Shown here: positions 1 through 11,800 of the stretch, piece by piece
Position numbering within the stretch: position 1 is the first letter of the stretch
Layout of the letters: each line of letters opens with the position of its first letter
Source of the DNA: Lineus longissimus
Lineage: Eukaryota; Nemertea; Pilidiophora; Heteronemertea; Lineidae
Direction: 5' to 3'
Assembly (NCBI RefSeq): GCF_910592395.1
Contig: NC_088309.1
Span: 19,842,599-19,906,598 of the forward strand
DNA length: 64,000 nt
The notes under the pieces: generated by a model
What the model was told of the DNA's origin: nothing
Databases searched by the model: none
Seen by the model: the letters and a program-made list of their open reading frames with translations, nothing else
Program-made: the position numbers and the translations under genes

Positions 1-1
1 G

Positions 2-265
2 TGTCTGTACAGATATGCGAATGATCGCGGAATCAAACCAAACATCTCCGCATTTGGTTTTACACCATCCTGAAACTGTAGAGAAACTACAAATATATTT
101 TCTGCCAATGAGATAGAGGATGTTCAATGTATGCATGTAGAAGGTGCAGTGAGGCGTATACCTTTTCAAGGTCCGTTAAACATTGGTGTGACAGAGCCAA
201 CTGCTGATGACATTAAGGACGTCAAACTACGCTATGAGAAACAACATAAAAGATCCAGCAAATGA
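2..265 (+). CDS. 3' end of unrecognised reading frame with an internal TGA
   Basis: From base 2 one frame reads 23 sense codons (with the stretch RYANDRGIKPN), then TGA at 71-73, then 63 further sense codons in the same frame up to TGA at 263-265. The part after the first TGA looks coding by composition (for example IPFQGPLNIGVTEPTADD and a basic tail ending KRSSK). The protein is not recognised; the first part vaguely resembles a pentatricopeptide helix (inference only). The TGA may be a true stop with a chance open 3' UTR, a selenocysteine or readthrough codon, or a pseudogene lesion. The gene enters from the left edge. Confidence 0.35.
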
Positions 266-2270
266 CGATCCACAGTCACAACGTCACACTTGATCTCGCT
301 ATGAGACTTGAGTGGGTTTCACCATGATTATTTTACCACAGTTGTTGTTTTTCTATCATCCTCATGAGCCCTGAAAGGTACATGAGTCACTGATGCACCC
401 CCTGACGGATTCGAATAGCTACTACTTCATTGATTGTGAGTCGACTTTACTACAGATGCCGTACTAGCGCCTTGAAGGCCAGTCCCAGAAGATCTGGTCA
501 AGAACATGATGAGAACCATCACACAGACATCCTTTATTTTACAAATCAAGAACCTCTGGACAGTAAGGGCCAAAAAAAGGTGTAAAATATATGCGTTAAG
601 TAGCATTTGGCAGGGCTTCAGCATAATTTTGTTTCAACTTACGAATTCGCTGCTTGGTGAAAAAAACTTTGCTAATTTCTATAGCGATTATGTGATTTAG
701 CTTAGGGAAGGTAAGCACAGGACCAAGGTTTCACACTAAAAACATGCGTAGGTGTACAGTTAAAATTTCAATCCATTAGGTTGTTGGAATGCACTCTTGG
801 GATTTTTGATTGGTACCCTTCATGAACATATGATTTTAATCAAGTAACCCACCCACTGACCAACTGAATAGAATTTGCAAAACATTTGTGTTTGGAATGT
901 GACCTGAATGTGTCCTAAATCCCTGATATAGAAATATACATGCACTAGTAGGTTAATCCTGCTCTTATCTGCCTTCTCTCATGTTTCGAAAACCCGACCA
1001 CCTGAAATTTGAATATTTCATTTCCGGAGGCTATGCTTTATCCGTATTATCCGTATTTTCATCTGGACTTGGGCACTAGTTTAGTGTGCCACTATACTTG
1101 TCGGTCGCCTGGTGTGTCGCTTTAAAGGCCAGGCCTTAGAGAAGTACCTATCCTGTCAATAGTGACGGAATTGAACATAAGAGGCTTAGCTAGACGGAGT
1201 TGAAATAATGCACATTTTGTATCAGAAATTCAAAGCAAATTTTTTTCCTGGCATGATAAATCCCAAACACCACAAAGCGGCCACAGAAAATTGAACTGGT
1301 AAACTGCCCCCTTGATGCTAAATGCTTTACTGGTTGGATTCATGCCCAAAGAATATTTTAAACCCCTGCGAGCATTTTCCCATAAATCCCAGTTGATGGC
1401 CCAGGAAGTCGGGTACCCTGTGCAAACATCGTAATGGCAACGCCAAAAGCCTATTGCAGTGTGTCATCTCATCTGCTATCGGTATGCACAGTATGCAGCA
1501 TCTGAGTCAGAATGGTGGCCATAATTGGAAAAAAATATATTTGGTGAAGTGGTGGCTGACAGTGATAGAATGAGGTACTCAAAAATCAGTGTATTGTTAT
1601 TATTGACAAATTTCAACTGCAGTGAAGAAGGAGTTAGGGTCACGCTGAATTGTTACAAATAATCGAGACAAGAACATGCGTAGTGATAATAGTGTGCATA
1701 GAAAGACACTTACTGATTGTAACAGAGAACATCACAGGATTTTGTAGATTTTCGGGACAAGCACCGTTGGATGATTTTGCAAGGACAATGATGGAAAGTT
1801 ATTTACAAATGCATGCATTTATCGTATGAAGATGATATTGAATAAAGTAAGGCTACAGGCACAATCCAGGTGGATCAGATTATGTTACATTTAAAAGTCA
1901 CTGATAGGGGGGGGGGGGGGGCTCCCCTACATGTGTCTCATAATACATCAAAACTATTCTCTCAAAACTATCACTCTTGTATGAGGAATATGATTATCAC
2001 TGCATCAAACACAACCCAGGCCCCTAACTATTCCTTCTAAGTCAGCCAAAGACTACCAATTTGACACCCTTGCTCCTGCCCATAGTCCACCTTTAGGTTT
2101 GATAGTACAATCACCCTTGATCATCAGTATTGTCAGCTTTCTACTACCAGTACATGAAAGGAAGCATCACCTCTTTACGAAAAGAAATCCATATAAGGAT
2201 CCGAAATAAGTCACTGATCTCAACTTCCCTATCATCACTGCACAATCCTCAATTGCCCCCCATTTCTTAC
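266..2270. other. Non-coding stretch left of the kinesin exons
   Basis: No convincing exon was seen on either strand. In particular the kinesin switch I (NxxSSRSH) and switch II (DLAGSE) sequences expected next on the minus strand were not found. There is an 11-12 base G run near 1908-1921. Short open frames at 427-700 on both strands look like chance. Confidence 0.5.
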
Positions 2271-3841
2271 CAGTTGAGGTGGTCCTGTGATCGTATGAGT
2301 CTTGCCTGAACCAGTCTGGCCAAATGCAAATGCTGTACATGAATACCTAAAGACGTAAAGAAAAAAGAATAACTAAAATGAGAGAAGAGCAAATGAAACG
2401 GCCAGGGACCACTGTGCTACTGGCCCCACAATATCTGCAAACAGTTTGACTTTTAAGTCCGGTCTATCATGAAACCTTTCAGTAAAACTTAGTTCAGCGA
2501 CTCAATCATCGCTACAACCTGAGCATTTCTGACCCAGTACCCATTTATACACCTGTGTGGATGGATTAAGGCATGTTTGGCATTGAGACCAGGGTACAAC
2601 CTAGCACCGACAATGGAAATAAAACAGGGACCCCAAGTCTTCAAGTCGAGACCCGAGCCACTACACCACCATGGCTTCCTTTTGACAACATGACTCTCAT
2701 TGGATACGTCATGCAGGATCAATGATTTCAACCTTATCTGACAGAGACAAGAGTGCTAGGCTGTCTTTTAAAATTTAGCTTCCTCAGCATAACTGGGGGG
2801 ATACAGAACATTTCACCATGTGAATTCATCCTGAGGAACAACCTACCCATTTATTGCTAAGTCGATTAGTTTTTGTACACCTGAATGCTGGAACACATCC
2901 TCTTGAGTTGATTCAGGTTCAAAGGTGACATTGAATGTGAAAGCCTTCGTCCCACCACCGGTTTCATACTGGAATGAAGAAAATTCTTTCATTTTAATTC
3001 TAGTGATATTAATGGAAGGGGATATCCTTAGCTTCGAATTGGTTATTGATAGCAGAGTGGCTACTTTACGTCTTTGATACTCACCCAAATTCCACCATCA
3101 CCAGGGAACTGCGCGATCTGAGTGTCCCCTCTTGCCACTTCTGATTTATTGAGTGGTCTCACCCTGAAATTTAAAATTATCAATGATACCATATGTTGCT
3201 GATAACCTCATATTGATGATATTTTCTTATGGATGTGTATAAACCAACAAAACCTCATAACTTTTAGGCCAACTTCTCTATTGGTTTTCAGTCCTGACAG
3301 AAAATGAGTTGTGCCTACACCCTGAGAATCTCAATCCTGAACTCGGGGCATACCTTCCCCGCAAGTTTTTTCAAGATAAAACTAAACAAATAACCTCTCT
3401 TTTATGTTTCAAAATGAAAAAACTTATGGGGACTCGAAAGTATGACTATGTTTAGCTAATGGTTTGAACAATAGATTCTATAATGGTGGTTAAAGTGCTA
3501 TTTTGCAGGTGTTTTTTCGCCAATGAACCCGAGGCAGAGAATGTTATTACTAGTATTCTACTCTGAAAGAAAGTAAGCACTGAACATAGGACAATTCCAT
3601 TAAACTGTTTCAACGTAAGACAATTCACTCCCATTACTCGATTTAACTGCACTTCAAACACTTTATAGCAAAACTTTCAAAGAGAGATAAAGGTGTTTCA
3701 CCTCACTATGAATTAAGTTACTAAATGAGGTTAAATAAGGTGCATTTTTTATTAGCAAGATCTTACCTGACCACCACATTGATATTATCTGTCTCCCCAT
3801 CATCTGAGTTTTCTGTGACTGCACTTGCCTCTGTAGTGCTT
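2271..3841 (-). CDS. KIF12: KIF12-like kinesin motor domain, N-terminal half (four exons)
   Basis: Four minus-strand exons join in frame: 3841-3767, 3163-3085, 2968-2847 and 2346-2271. They encode the start of a kinesin motor: the beta-1 strand NINVVVRVRPLN, then the segment ending STQEDVF, then [18 protein letters not shown] running into the ATP-binding P-loop GQTGSGKT. The phenylalanine in [11 protein letters not shown] and the following TGPP are closer to KIF12 than to most kinesins, which have [10 protein letters not shown] and lack TGPP. Introns have GTAAGA, GTGAGT, GTAGGT and GTAAGA donors and AG acceptors, and phases agree at each junction. Kinesins are microtubule motors; KIF12 is a poorly studied epithelial and ciliary-tissue member. 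The last exon ends in phase 0 at 2271, and no downstream motor exon is visible in the remaining 2.2 kb. The gene either continues past the left edge or is truncated. Confidence 0.82.
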
Positions 3842-3905
3842 CTGAAAGTAGAGGGGCAACAGAAAAATAAGCAGTGAGAATATGAGTAGTATCCCATCAG
3901 CATAG

Positions 3906-3975
3906 TTAGCGAGGCGCCTCATGGCCTAACACTAGAGGGTGTGGGTTCGATCACGAGGAGAACCCCAGAGTGTAT
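3906..3975 (+). repeat. tRNA-like or SINE-head fragment in a kinesin intron
   Basis: The segment reads like a degenerate polymerase III promoter: a short GTTAGCGAGG-type A-box region, then GGGTTCGATCACGAGG resembling a tRNA B box (GGTTCGANNCC). No cloverleaf could be drawn. A tRNA-derived SINE remnant is the likeliest reading. Confidence 0.3.
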
Positions 3976-4028
3976 ATCTGGATGATCAGGCATGGCTTTC
4001 AAGGAACATGACAAAGATGAACAATTAC

Positions 4029-4204
4029 CTGACAGATTCATAAGAAGCAAATGTGCCATTAAACCTAGTAAAGCGACGCAGATTCTCTACATCCAGGTAA
4101 AGAGTTACGTCCAAACTTTCATCCATGGCATATTCCACTAACAACGCAAAAAACTTAAAGTCTTTCCGGATAACTCCAGATAAATTTATGTTGAGACCTT
4201 TTCA
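4029..4204 (-). CDS. Probable upstream exon of the kinesin gene, RGS-like helix
   Basis: An open stretch of about 58 codons ends at a donor (AG|GTAATT, exon end 4029) whose phase matches the acceptor of the next kinesin exon at 3841. The peptide contains FKFFALLVEYAMDESLD followed by LYLDVENLRRF. This amphipathic pattern resembles part of an RGS domain (...ENLxFWLxVExF...), but the match is only by eye. KIF12 proteins are not known to carry such a domain, so this may be an unusual N-terminal extension or chance similarity. The acceptor is not certain: the likely start near 4204 does not match the phase of the exon at 5815, so one more exon or another acceptor is needed. Confidence 0.5.
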
Positions 4205-5814
4205 TATAATGCAAAATATTCCATTAGACATCAAGTATATCACGCATTTGCAAATCTGGAACCTTGAAGACTTCTCGACAGGCAACAGCATGGTGCACCA
4301 GTAGGTCTCAGCGTTGCTCTACATGCCCCTAAGGCCCCCAGGAGAGGTAAAGCATATAAGAAGGTCTTCGACAGCGGATGACAAAGGCTTATTTCTTGGA
4401 CATTCTTGGAGCAGTCAAACTTCGAGGGTAACCAATCCATGCCTAGGCGACTTCTTTGGTGTTTATATCATAAAGACACAGCATGCTAAATTGTTTGGGA
4501 TAATTTTATCATTTTTGATGATGATTTCCCCACATAAAAGGAGATGCACATTGGCAATCTCTCCGTTGAAAGGGGGAAGAATAGATCGATCACACCTTAT
4601 GACTTCTTTTTTGAAACTAGGACAAGCAGGACACGCAAAGTGGCTTTTATCCTCGTAATTACATCCCACACTGCATTGAGGGACAATGGGCCGTGAATGC
4701 TAGGCCCTGTGATATCAAGACTGATCAAGACACACAGAAATTTATAACATCGGTGTTCAAAATGAACTGGCAGAAGAAAGGTTGGCCAAGAAGTTTTTGT
4801 GGTCTTTAAAACTGTTATACAATTAAAAAGTAGAGGTCTTGACAACCCTGTTTAAGTCATTCTAATAAGATTTTTCTTTTTTACAAGATTAGTTTTGCAT
4901 CTATGCAAAAAAATGGGAAAATAAAATAAAAGGCACACTATCATTTCATGATTACAGTAGTCTTAATAATCCAAAGAAAAAGTAATCTTGCACTGATTGT
5001 TCCCGACATGAATAATTTGTGCGAGGTCAATTCATATCATGCAAAGGTGAAATATTCATGTCTCATCCAATTCATTACGGGTCATGCATGCATTATTCAA
5101 GCAGACTCAGATATCATGAAACTAAAATAATGACTACAAGTAAGAAGTACTGGTGGTACATGGGTCAACCAAAGACAATAAGATCGTGAAGCTATTGTAT
5201 AAGTCATACTTTCATGTGTGATTCTTTTTAATCAGATTGAGAAGTCCATTCCGACAATCAATCAATAGTTGATAAGATTAATTCCGGTAACTCTCTCTCA
5301 TCATGAACATAATTCTCAGCTGGCAATCAGAGTCAAACCGGCCAAGGACCACAGTCATAACTTTTGTGCAGCAGATACCGGGTAAGTGAAATTCTCATTA
5401 GCAGCTGGCCAAAAATCCACATGAAGTCATTGTTAGTACCCAGCCCATGACTCTGGAGACGTAAAGTCTGCCTGAACACATGAAAAATGCAGACTGAAGG
5501 GCTTATTAAAACAATACTTCATCAAGAAAATAAACTCAGGCCTAAGGGCAAAAGTTTAAAGTTGGTAAGCGTGTTTATAGCTCGATGTTTTTCGCGCTAT
5601 GCTACGTCGTCAGAGATCACTGGAAAGCAAAGCCGTAATCTGTCAAAACAAAGCCCAAGGACCGACTCTGACATTTGATATAGATGTGACACATTATACT
5701 AAGAAAATAACCATGTATGGCAAAGCTTTAAAAATAAGTGGATTTCCATTGCAATTTGCCAGTCAAATCTTTCCATCTGCTTGAATTAAGAGCTAGAAGT
5801 AGACCAAAACATAC

Positions 5815-6398
5815 CCCATAAGAGTGGACTTTCCAGAAAATCTTTCCTTGTTTGTAGGATGTCCATCGGGAAGAGTAAAACAACTGAAATTGCTCAGCGC
5901 GTCTGCATCTGAATCAGTGTAAATGGTAAACACTGATCTCTTGGACAGTAAAGAATCATCAGTTTTACCAGAAACCAAGACTGCACGTTTGTTGTCAGGG
6001 ATTTTAGAAGAATCAGTATCCAGGTTTTCTTCAGAATTATCGTTCTTATTGGCATCATCCTTTGGTTGCCCACTCGAGGAGTTTTCTTCGGATGAATCAC
6101 CATTATGATCAGTGTGATTGTCATCTTTGCTAAAAGTTCCACAATTTCTTTTTTCGGATACGATCTTTTGACCTTTTTCATTGTCTTCTTCATCAATTTT
6201 ACCCAAACTGTTCAGCGAAGCGTTGAGATTAATATCAGGCAAGGATTTGTTCACACGCAGGTTTGTATAAGTCGGAGATGAGTTAACAGTTTTCAGGATG
6301 TCAGCATCCGAAGCACTGAGTGCACTCTTGTTCTTCGCATCTTTGGCCGACTTCTTGATTTGAGGCAGAGGTTCCTTTTCTGTGGCGAGGGATCCCAT
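5815..6398 (-). CDS. First coding exon of the kinesin gene, disordered N-terminus
   Basis: An open frame of 194 codons from ATG at 6398 to a good donor (GG|GTATGT, exon end 5815). The product is hydrophilic and low in complexity, rich in Ser, Asp, Asn and Lys, with an acidic stretch (DNSEENLDTDSSKIPDN). No domain is recognised. It is assigned to the kinesin gene because it is the nearest upstream minus-strand coding exon, has a plausible initiator, and a disordered N-terminal arm is common in kinesins. A separate small gene cannot be excluded. The six-residue tail past the donor in the open frame is intronic. Confidence 0.55.
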
Positions 6399-8993
6399 GG
6401 CTGCCGATACGACTTATTCAATCCACAAAAGCTTGAAGGGGTTTCTGGTTGAACAAAAGCTTCCCAACAAAACGTATTGCACTATTATTGAACTCCAATG
6501 CTCTACAGCAATAGTGTCATCCATTGTCAGATGAAACTATTCACATTATTCTCACTGAAGAAACTAGGATGACTGTCAAACTAAATGATGATAAAAGAGT
6601 CGAGAGATGTTTGATCAGTCAGTGGTTCCTTTAGATTCATCCTGCTAAACAAAATCACAGTTGCAGAATTTTAACTTAAAAGGCAACATAATCAACAAGT
6701 GACATCGTCATCGTCTTCTTAACAAAATAAACATTTATAATTCATGTCCGTCTTTCTCTCCTTTTGTCTTTCCGCCAAGGAAAGTCCAGGAATTAACAGT
6801 ATCAGCTTCTAATTTTCAAAAACACCTTTTGAAATTTCTCTCTGATATAGGTAATTCCAACCTGTGTGCACAAGATCACTCTTAAAACAGATTTTTTTAA
6901 TTGGCAAATCCAACACTCAGCATTTTACAATTTGTCAAAAGACGTTGTAAAAAGCTCAAAACCTGCACAACAAAATTTGAAAATCTCTTTGCAAATCCAA
7001 AAAGAAAACACACTTTAACAACCCAAGATATGCAATTCGAAACAAGTACGGGTACACAATCCGTATACTCGATACTGGAGCCTAAAGGTATGATCAGTCC
7101 AGCTCTCTGGTTACCAGTTTATAACTGTCTGAGATTGCTAATTGGCAGAACAATCACGAGCCAATGGAATGCGTAGATAAGGTCATGTGACCTGCTTAAG
7201 CTGATGTCACCATCTTATACACTTACGATCACTATAAAGTATAGTCCTGGTGGTCCAGGATAATCAATAATTAGAATCTATTAGTATTGTAGCACGGAAG
7301 ATATGATAATGATCATTGGAAGAATCTCAAAGTTTTTACCTGAAATTCTTTGCCAAACAAATGACATTTTGAGTAACGAGGACATTACCATGAAGTTTAA
7401 CAAACAAACCTTTCATTAATAGTATACTATACTAATAAATTTTGATCCTACAAACAAAAATCTGCTAATTTTCTGAGAATTTTTTATTTACTTCGCTCAG
7501 ATTAGAATTTAGTCCTTTTAACAGATGAGGATTGAAAATGGTCAGGCAAAGCAATCTGCTTTGCTATGCAGGGAAAAGTACTGGAAAGTGTTCTGCAAAA
7601 GTGTTATACACAACCAGCAGGTTTTTGACAGGTAGGTTGTTAGATGATAATGTCTTGTCCACTACTGCCAAAACTGTGGATAACAATGCATCAAACTAGG
7701 ACAGGGAGGACCTAAGTTCAAGTGTGTGGCACCATATATTTTGACCCCCTAGCTTGGTATGAAACCTCGGCATTCCTTCATCATACAAAGAAATGTTGGA
7801 TACAGCATGCATTGGCAAATCAAGACTGAACACAGGCTCAGCATCAGTAGTGTCCTGCCCAGTACTTGCCAAGAAGGTGAACAGTTGGGAGCAGTTGTGG
7901 TCAGGATCAGGAGTGAATTCATTAAATTAAAACTGCTGGACGTGTAAAGATTCATTCAATGTCTGAAATTCCAAGAGAACCTTAGATTAGAAATAAGAGC
8001 AATATATATGAAAAAATTCTCAACATCTATAACCAAACTATACTGGGTCTTACTTTACAACAGTTTCGGTCATCTCTGGCCAAAAATGATGCCAAAGAAT
8101 TGATAACAGATGAGGATTATTATATCATATGAAGAGAAAATTAAACTAAATTCTTAGCAAAACTCTTCAAATATTTGACCTTACCCTTGCTCAGCACATG
8201 TCAAGATATGCAAGAGATACTGCGCATAATCTGACACTTGTTGTTCCACTGTTGCCTTATCATCGATATTTGATATAGACATATCTTTTTTTACACTCTA
8301 CCTCCTCTTTTAATTGAAAACTGACAACTCCAATTCAAGCAACACAATCCATGTTTGCGAGATACCCTTTGGCTTTGCCTTGCAATGTTCTGGTAGGATT
8401 CTGAAAGCAGGCACAGTCAGTCATGGAAATGGACGAATGGTGGTAGACCTGTCACTTCACTTGACTTCAAAATTATACCAATCAATGTTGTTGTTTTCAC
8501 ATTGCAATTGATAATCAATCATCATCCTATGTCATGAGGGATAGGAGATCATAGACAGTTGCAACAATTATGGCAACCATCATTAAAACTTCGACGAATC
8601 CCAAAATGGTCATTGCGTCTTCAAACTTAAGTTTTCTCTACCAGAACAGTGTCTGATCTATGCATTTGCACTGAGGTGTATTGTTTTGTGAGTTAGTAGG
8701 AGATTAGGAAACGTCAAAAGATACGGTCGTTGCCACTTCAAATCATGAAATATTTCTTGTTTGGTTTTTTCTTCCGAAGCTCATCATCTCAAAGAACTAT
8801 ATTTTGTTTGAAATTGACGAGAAAGTAACCGCAAATCATGAAGTAAAGACCCGGCGAAAATTGAAATGTTACTGAAGCAGAAAATGATGGATTTGTACGT
8901 CAATCACATGATTGGTCATGTGATCTAGCATATAGCAGACGACGGCAGTAAAAAAAGGCGTGGTACCTAGCCACGTGGAGACACAGGCACGCG
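6399..8993. other. Non-coding stretch upstream of the kinesin gene
   Basis: No exon supported by splice sites and family similarity was seen. It probably holds the promoter and 5' UTR of the minus-strand gene starting at 6398. Small open frames (6901-7176, 7749-7955, 8314-8511) have no coding character. Confidence 0.45.
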
Positions 8994-9044
8994 GCTCAAT
9001 AGTCGCCCCCCCCCCCCTCACAGTCGGGGGGGGGGCTATTGAGC
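8994..9044. repeat. Long hairpin with C12 and G10 arms
   Basis: The inner stem is GCTCAATAG (8994-9002), then a run of 12 C (9006-9017), a short loop, 10 G (9026-9035) and CTATTGAGC (9036-9044). The nine-base flanks pair perfectly and the homopolymers pair with each other. Weaker pairing continues outward, with GGCACGCGG on the left against GGCATGTGG-type sequence on the complement at about 9050-9070. This looks like a fold-back element. Confidence 0.75.
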
Positions 9045-9123
9045 TCTTAGTTCCACATGCCTGCACGCGGTGGAACTATATATATAGGCCAAAGACACCT
9101 GATCCGCGGGATTTGAGAGAATG

Positions 9124-9169
9124 AGGGGTGGGGGTGGGGGTGGGGGAAGTGGGGGGGGGGGGGGGTTGT
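9124..9169. repeat. G-rich low-complexity tract
   Basis: GGGGTG repeats run into a stretch of about 14 G. On the plus strand this has G-quadruplex potential. An open frame across it (9128-9340) is a by-product of the G run. Confidence 0.7.
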
Positions 9170-10670
9170 TGCATATCTTGGGAAGGTGGAGTTAATAAAT
9201 ATTGCAAACTACTAAACTTCGCGTATCATTTAACAGGGGTCCAGGACCCTCCAGAGATCGTATATAAATTTCTTTCTATTCCAAAATTGTATAATCTGCC
9301 GGGCTTACCGTATCATCCCCAACTTCTTCGGTCTCAATGATGTCCCAATATGTCCAACGATGACCCAACCTTCGTATGTTACGACTACACTGATCACAAC
9401 AGATAACAGTACTGCCTTCCGCGTTGGTTTATTCAAAGAGGACGAATTAAAGTATGAAGAGATATCCATTAGGCCTATTCTGTTTACTATTGTGCTAAAA
9501 TCATCACTTGAGATTTAGGCCAAGTATAGGCTATTAATATATAAAACACTAGGTCGGCTAGGACTAGAATGATTATATCTATTGGCTGGACTCGACGATG
9601 GCCAATGGAAATGGGCATTTGAAAATCGATTAAAACAATCAGTTTTCCTGGAATGATCCTAGCTATTCATTTATCAACTGACGTGATCTATGAGGACATA
9701 TCCACTCTTGTGCACACCGCTGGGTCATGGGCCACACGCGTGCACCCAGCAATTGGCCCTCAAGTTTTCGTCGTTGCGTCCTCGGGCTCCGCTCCCTCGT
9801 GGAGACGTAGAGCGCCTCACAAAAGAATGATTCACTCCGGTAGATCGCTGCGACCTGCCATCATGATCGCATGCGACTAAAAATCGCTCGTTTGCGGTGG
9901 TCATCGCAGGTGCCGGAGACGGCCCGGAGTATCAATTTTACCCCAATGTCGCGATTACAGTCCTCTGTCCTCGAGATGTCAGCTCTTGGTTGTGCCTATG
10001 ATGATATTAGTGGCTCTCCACAGTTCTTTTAGATTTGACGTCATAGATGGTCACTATATATATAATACTTGTACCCCAAATATTGATAATATTAGGTCAC
10101 GTGTACACGTACATTCTCCCCATTCAGCCAAAGTAAACTCATCACGTAGAAGCTTGTGTACAAACCCTCAATGCAGTGGCCGAATGCCTGGCTTCAATTT
10201 GCCAAGACAAATAAAACATGAATATAGGTATGTAGAGAACATAAACCAAATGGCTAATGCTCACGAATAACGCTCAATATATATAGGAAAGAGAAAGGTG
10301 GGATATTGTCGTGTCGCCATATCAAACGACCATCAGCACAGATGCTGCTGAATCCCATCAAATATTTCCTACCACCCACTATCAAAAAGAATATCAACAA
10401 TGGTATCACCATCAGCTCAAAATGCTGTCCCATCGTGCCACGAAAAGAGAACAAGACAGCATCAGAAAAAAGCAATGCTGGCGCGCTTACCATTGGGATT
10501 TACACCTCGACTTCTTAATAAATCTAATGACCCCAAACAGAGGTAATCAAATAAAATGTATATGGACGCTGCTGCTGAACTGCAACCAACGCCTATCGCA
10601 CCACCATGCATGTCGCACCACCCACCCAAGTCGTTTCGGCTCCTCTTGTCTTAAAAGGGCCCTCTCTTCC
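9170..10670. other. Non-coding stretch, moderately GC-rich near 9.7-9.95 kb
   Basis: No gene recognised. At 9760-9920 CpG and GC content rise (TCCTCGGGCTCCGCTCCC and similar), which may mark a promoter-like patch or an old insertion. Overlapping open frames on both strands near 10254-10676 have no recognisable domain. Confidence 0.35.
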
Positions 10671-11009
10671 TTATAGGCATCCTTGACTGTCACAATCGTC
10701 ATCGTCATCTCCTCCAGTCTGCCTGCAAAAGATGCTCTCGACTTTCCTATAGTCAAAGGACGATTGCTCTAGGAAGGATGCCAACTCCGAGGAAGGTGTC
10801 CCAACCTTTACTGTATTGGGACTGGAGAAGTCATTGTCACAAAGATGTGGATGTGGCATCACCTTTTCGGAGTCGTTTAATAGCAGTATCACAGTATTCT
10901 GATTTGTAATGTCAATTCCCTCTTGATTAATTTGGTAATGTGTAAGAGAAAAGGAATGACCAGTATCTTTGTTCATTATTTCAGTCAGATATATGTTTGA
11001 TACTAGCAA
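10671..11009 (-). other. Possible terminal coding exon, unrecognised
   Basis: Minus-strand open frame of about 112 codons ending in TAG, with a hydrophilic, serine-rich product and an acidic end (GGDDDDDCDSQGCL). The composition suggests a cytoplasmic tail more than random translation. There is no clear acceptor, no domain, and no partner exon identified with certainty. It may belong with the possible exon at 14676-14582. Confidence 0.25.
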
Positions 11010-11329
11010 TGATTATATTCCAACGGATCAATTTGGGACGCTTTTAGAAACCCTCTATACCAGCGTGGTTCTACGTTTTTGACTTGCAAAATATTGGGGA
11101 TGATTGTTGTGGGTGTGTTCTGATTTCAATATATATATATGGATCTCCTGCGGGCTAAATCCTAAACGACAATGCATATGACAAGGTTAGTTTTATATAG
11201 CATGATAGTGAGTTTGATGGAGTACATCATGTTAAACACCCTATCTGTGCGGAGACGGCAATTTCACCGAACATAATTCTTAAACATCTTGCTAAGTTAT
11301 GCCCTACCTGTGGAAACTGCTGATTGAGC

Positions 11330-11800
11330 TGAGGGATTGAAGACTCTTTGCAGATTCAAAGCGTGGTGAACGGGCGAACATCATTTTGGCACTTGTGTGT
11401 ACAATTGTCACTTCAGAGACTTATTAATACAATGGGCAGCTATCCTTTTGCCTCAGTGCATGTCTTCATTAGCAAAAGGTCGAATCACGATATTAAGGAC
11501 AGTAATCCATTGGTGGAGATGTCTTCTAACAAGGTGTGCATAATCCCCTCTACAGTCGTTTCACAAAGATTGGCCATTGACCATTGACCGTATCCTTTTC
11601 ATTTTCATTTTCTCCTTGCCATTGAGAAAGTCTAACGTGGTCTATCAGGTTGATGGTCAGCTGTAACTACATTACGTCCAAGAAGCAGCGTTTGTTTGTC
11701 AAAGCATAAAGTTTTTACACTATTTTCCTTATCACGAATATATCCCTTGGTTCCATTGATATCCAATGAAGAAGAAAACTGAACTGCTTAAGCCAATTCT
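11330..11800 (-). pseudogene. Possible decayed coding sequence
   Basis: On the minus strand one frame near 11790-11650 is open for about 47 codons (including GYIRDKENSVKTLCFDKQ). A neighbouring frame near 11555-11330 keeps coding-like peptide text interrupted by four stops, three of them TGA, as expected from CGA to TGA mutation. No family is recognised. The interpretation as a pseudogene or old transposon is inference. Confidence 0.2.

Noticed and set aside
265-1200. SECIS element that would make the TGA at 71-73 a selenocysteine codon
   Set aside because: ATGA near 364 is followed by TGAT at about 391, but the spacing is far too short for a SECIS stem. No other candidate was convincing by eye.
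4463-4669. Minus-strand frame with HFACPACPSFKK as a transposase zinc knuckle
   Set aside because: A single CPAC word without any further transposase motif is too weak.
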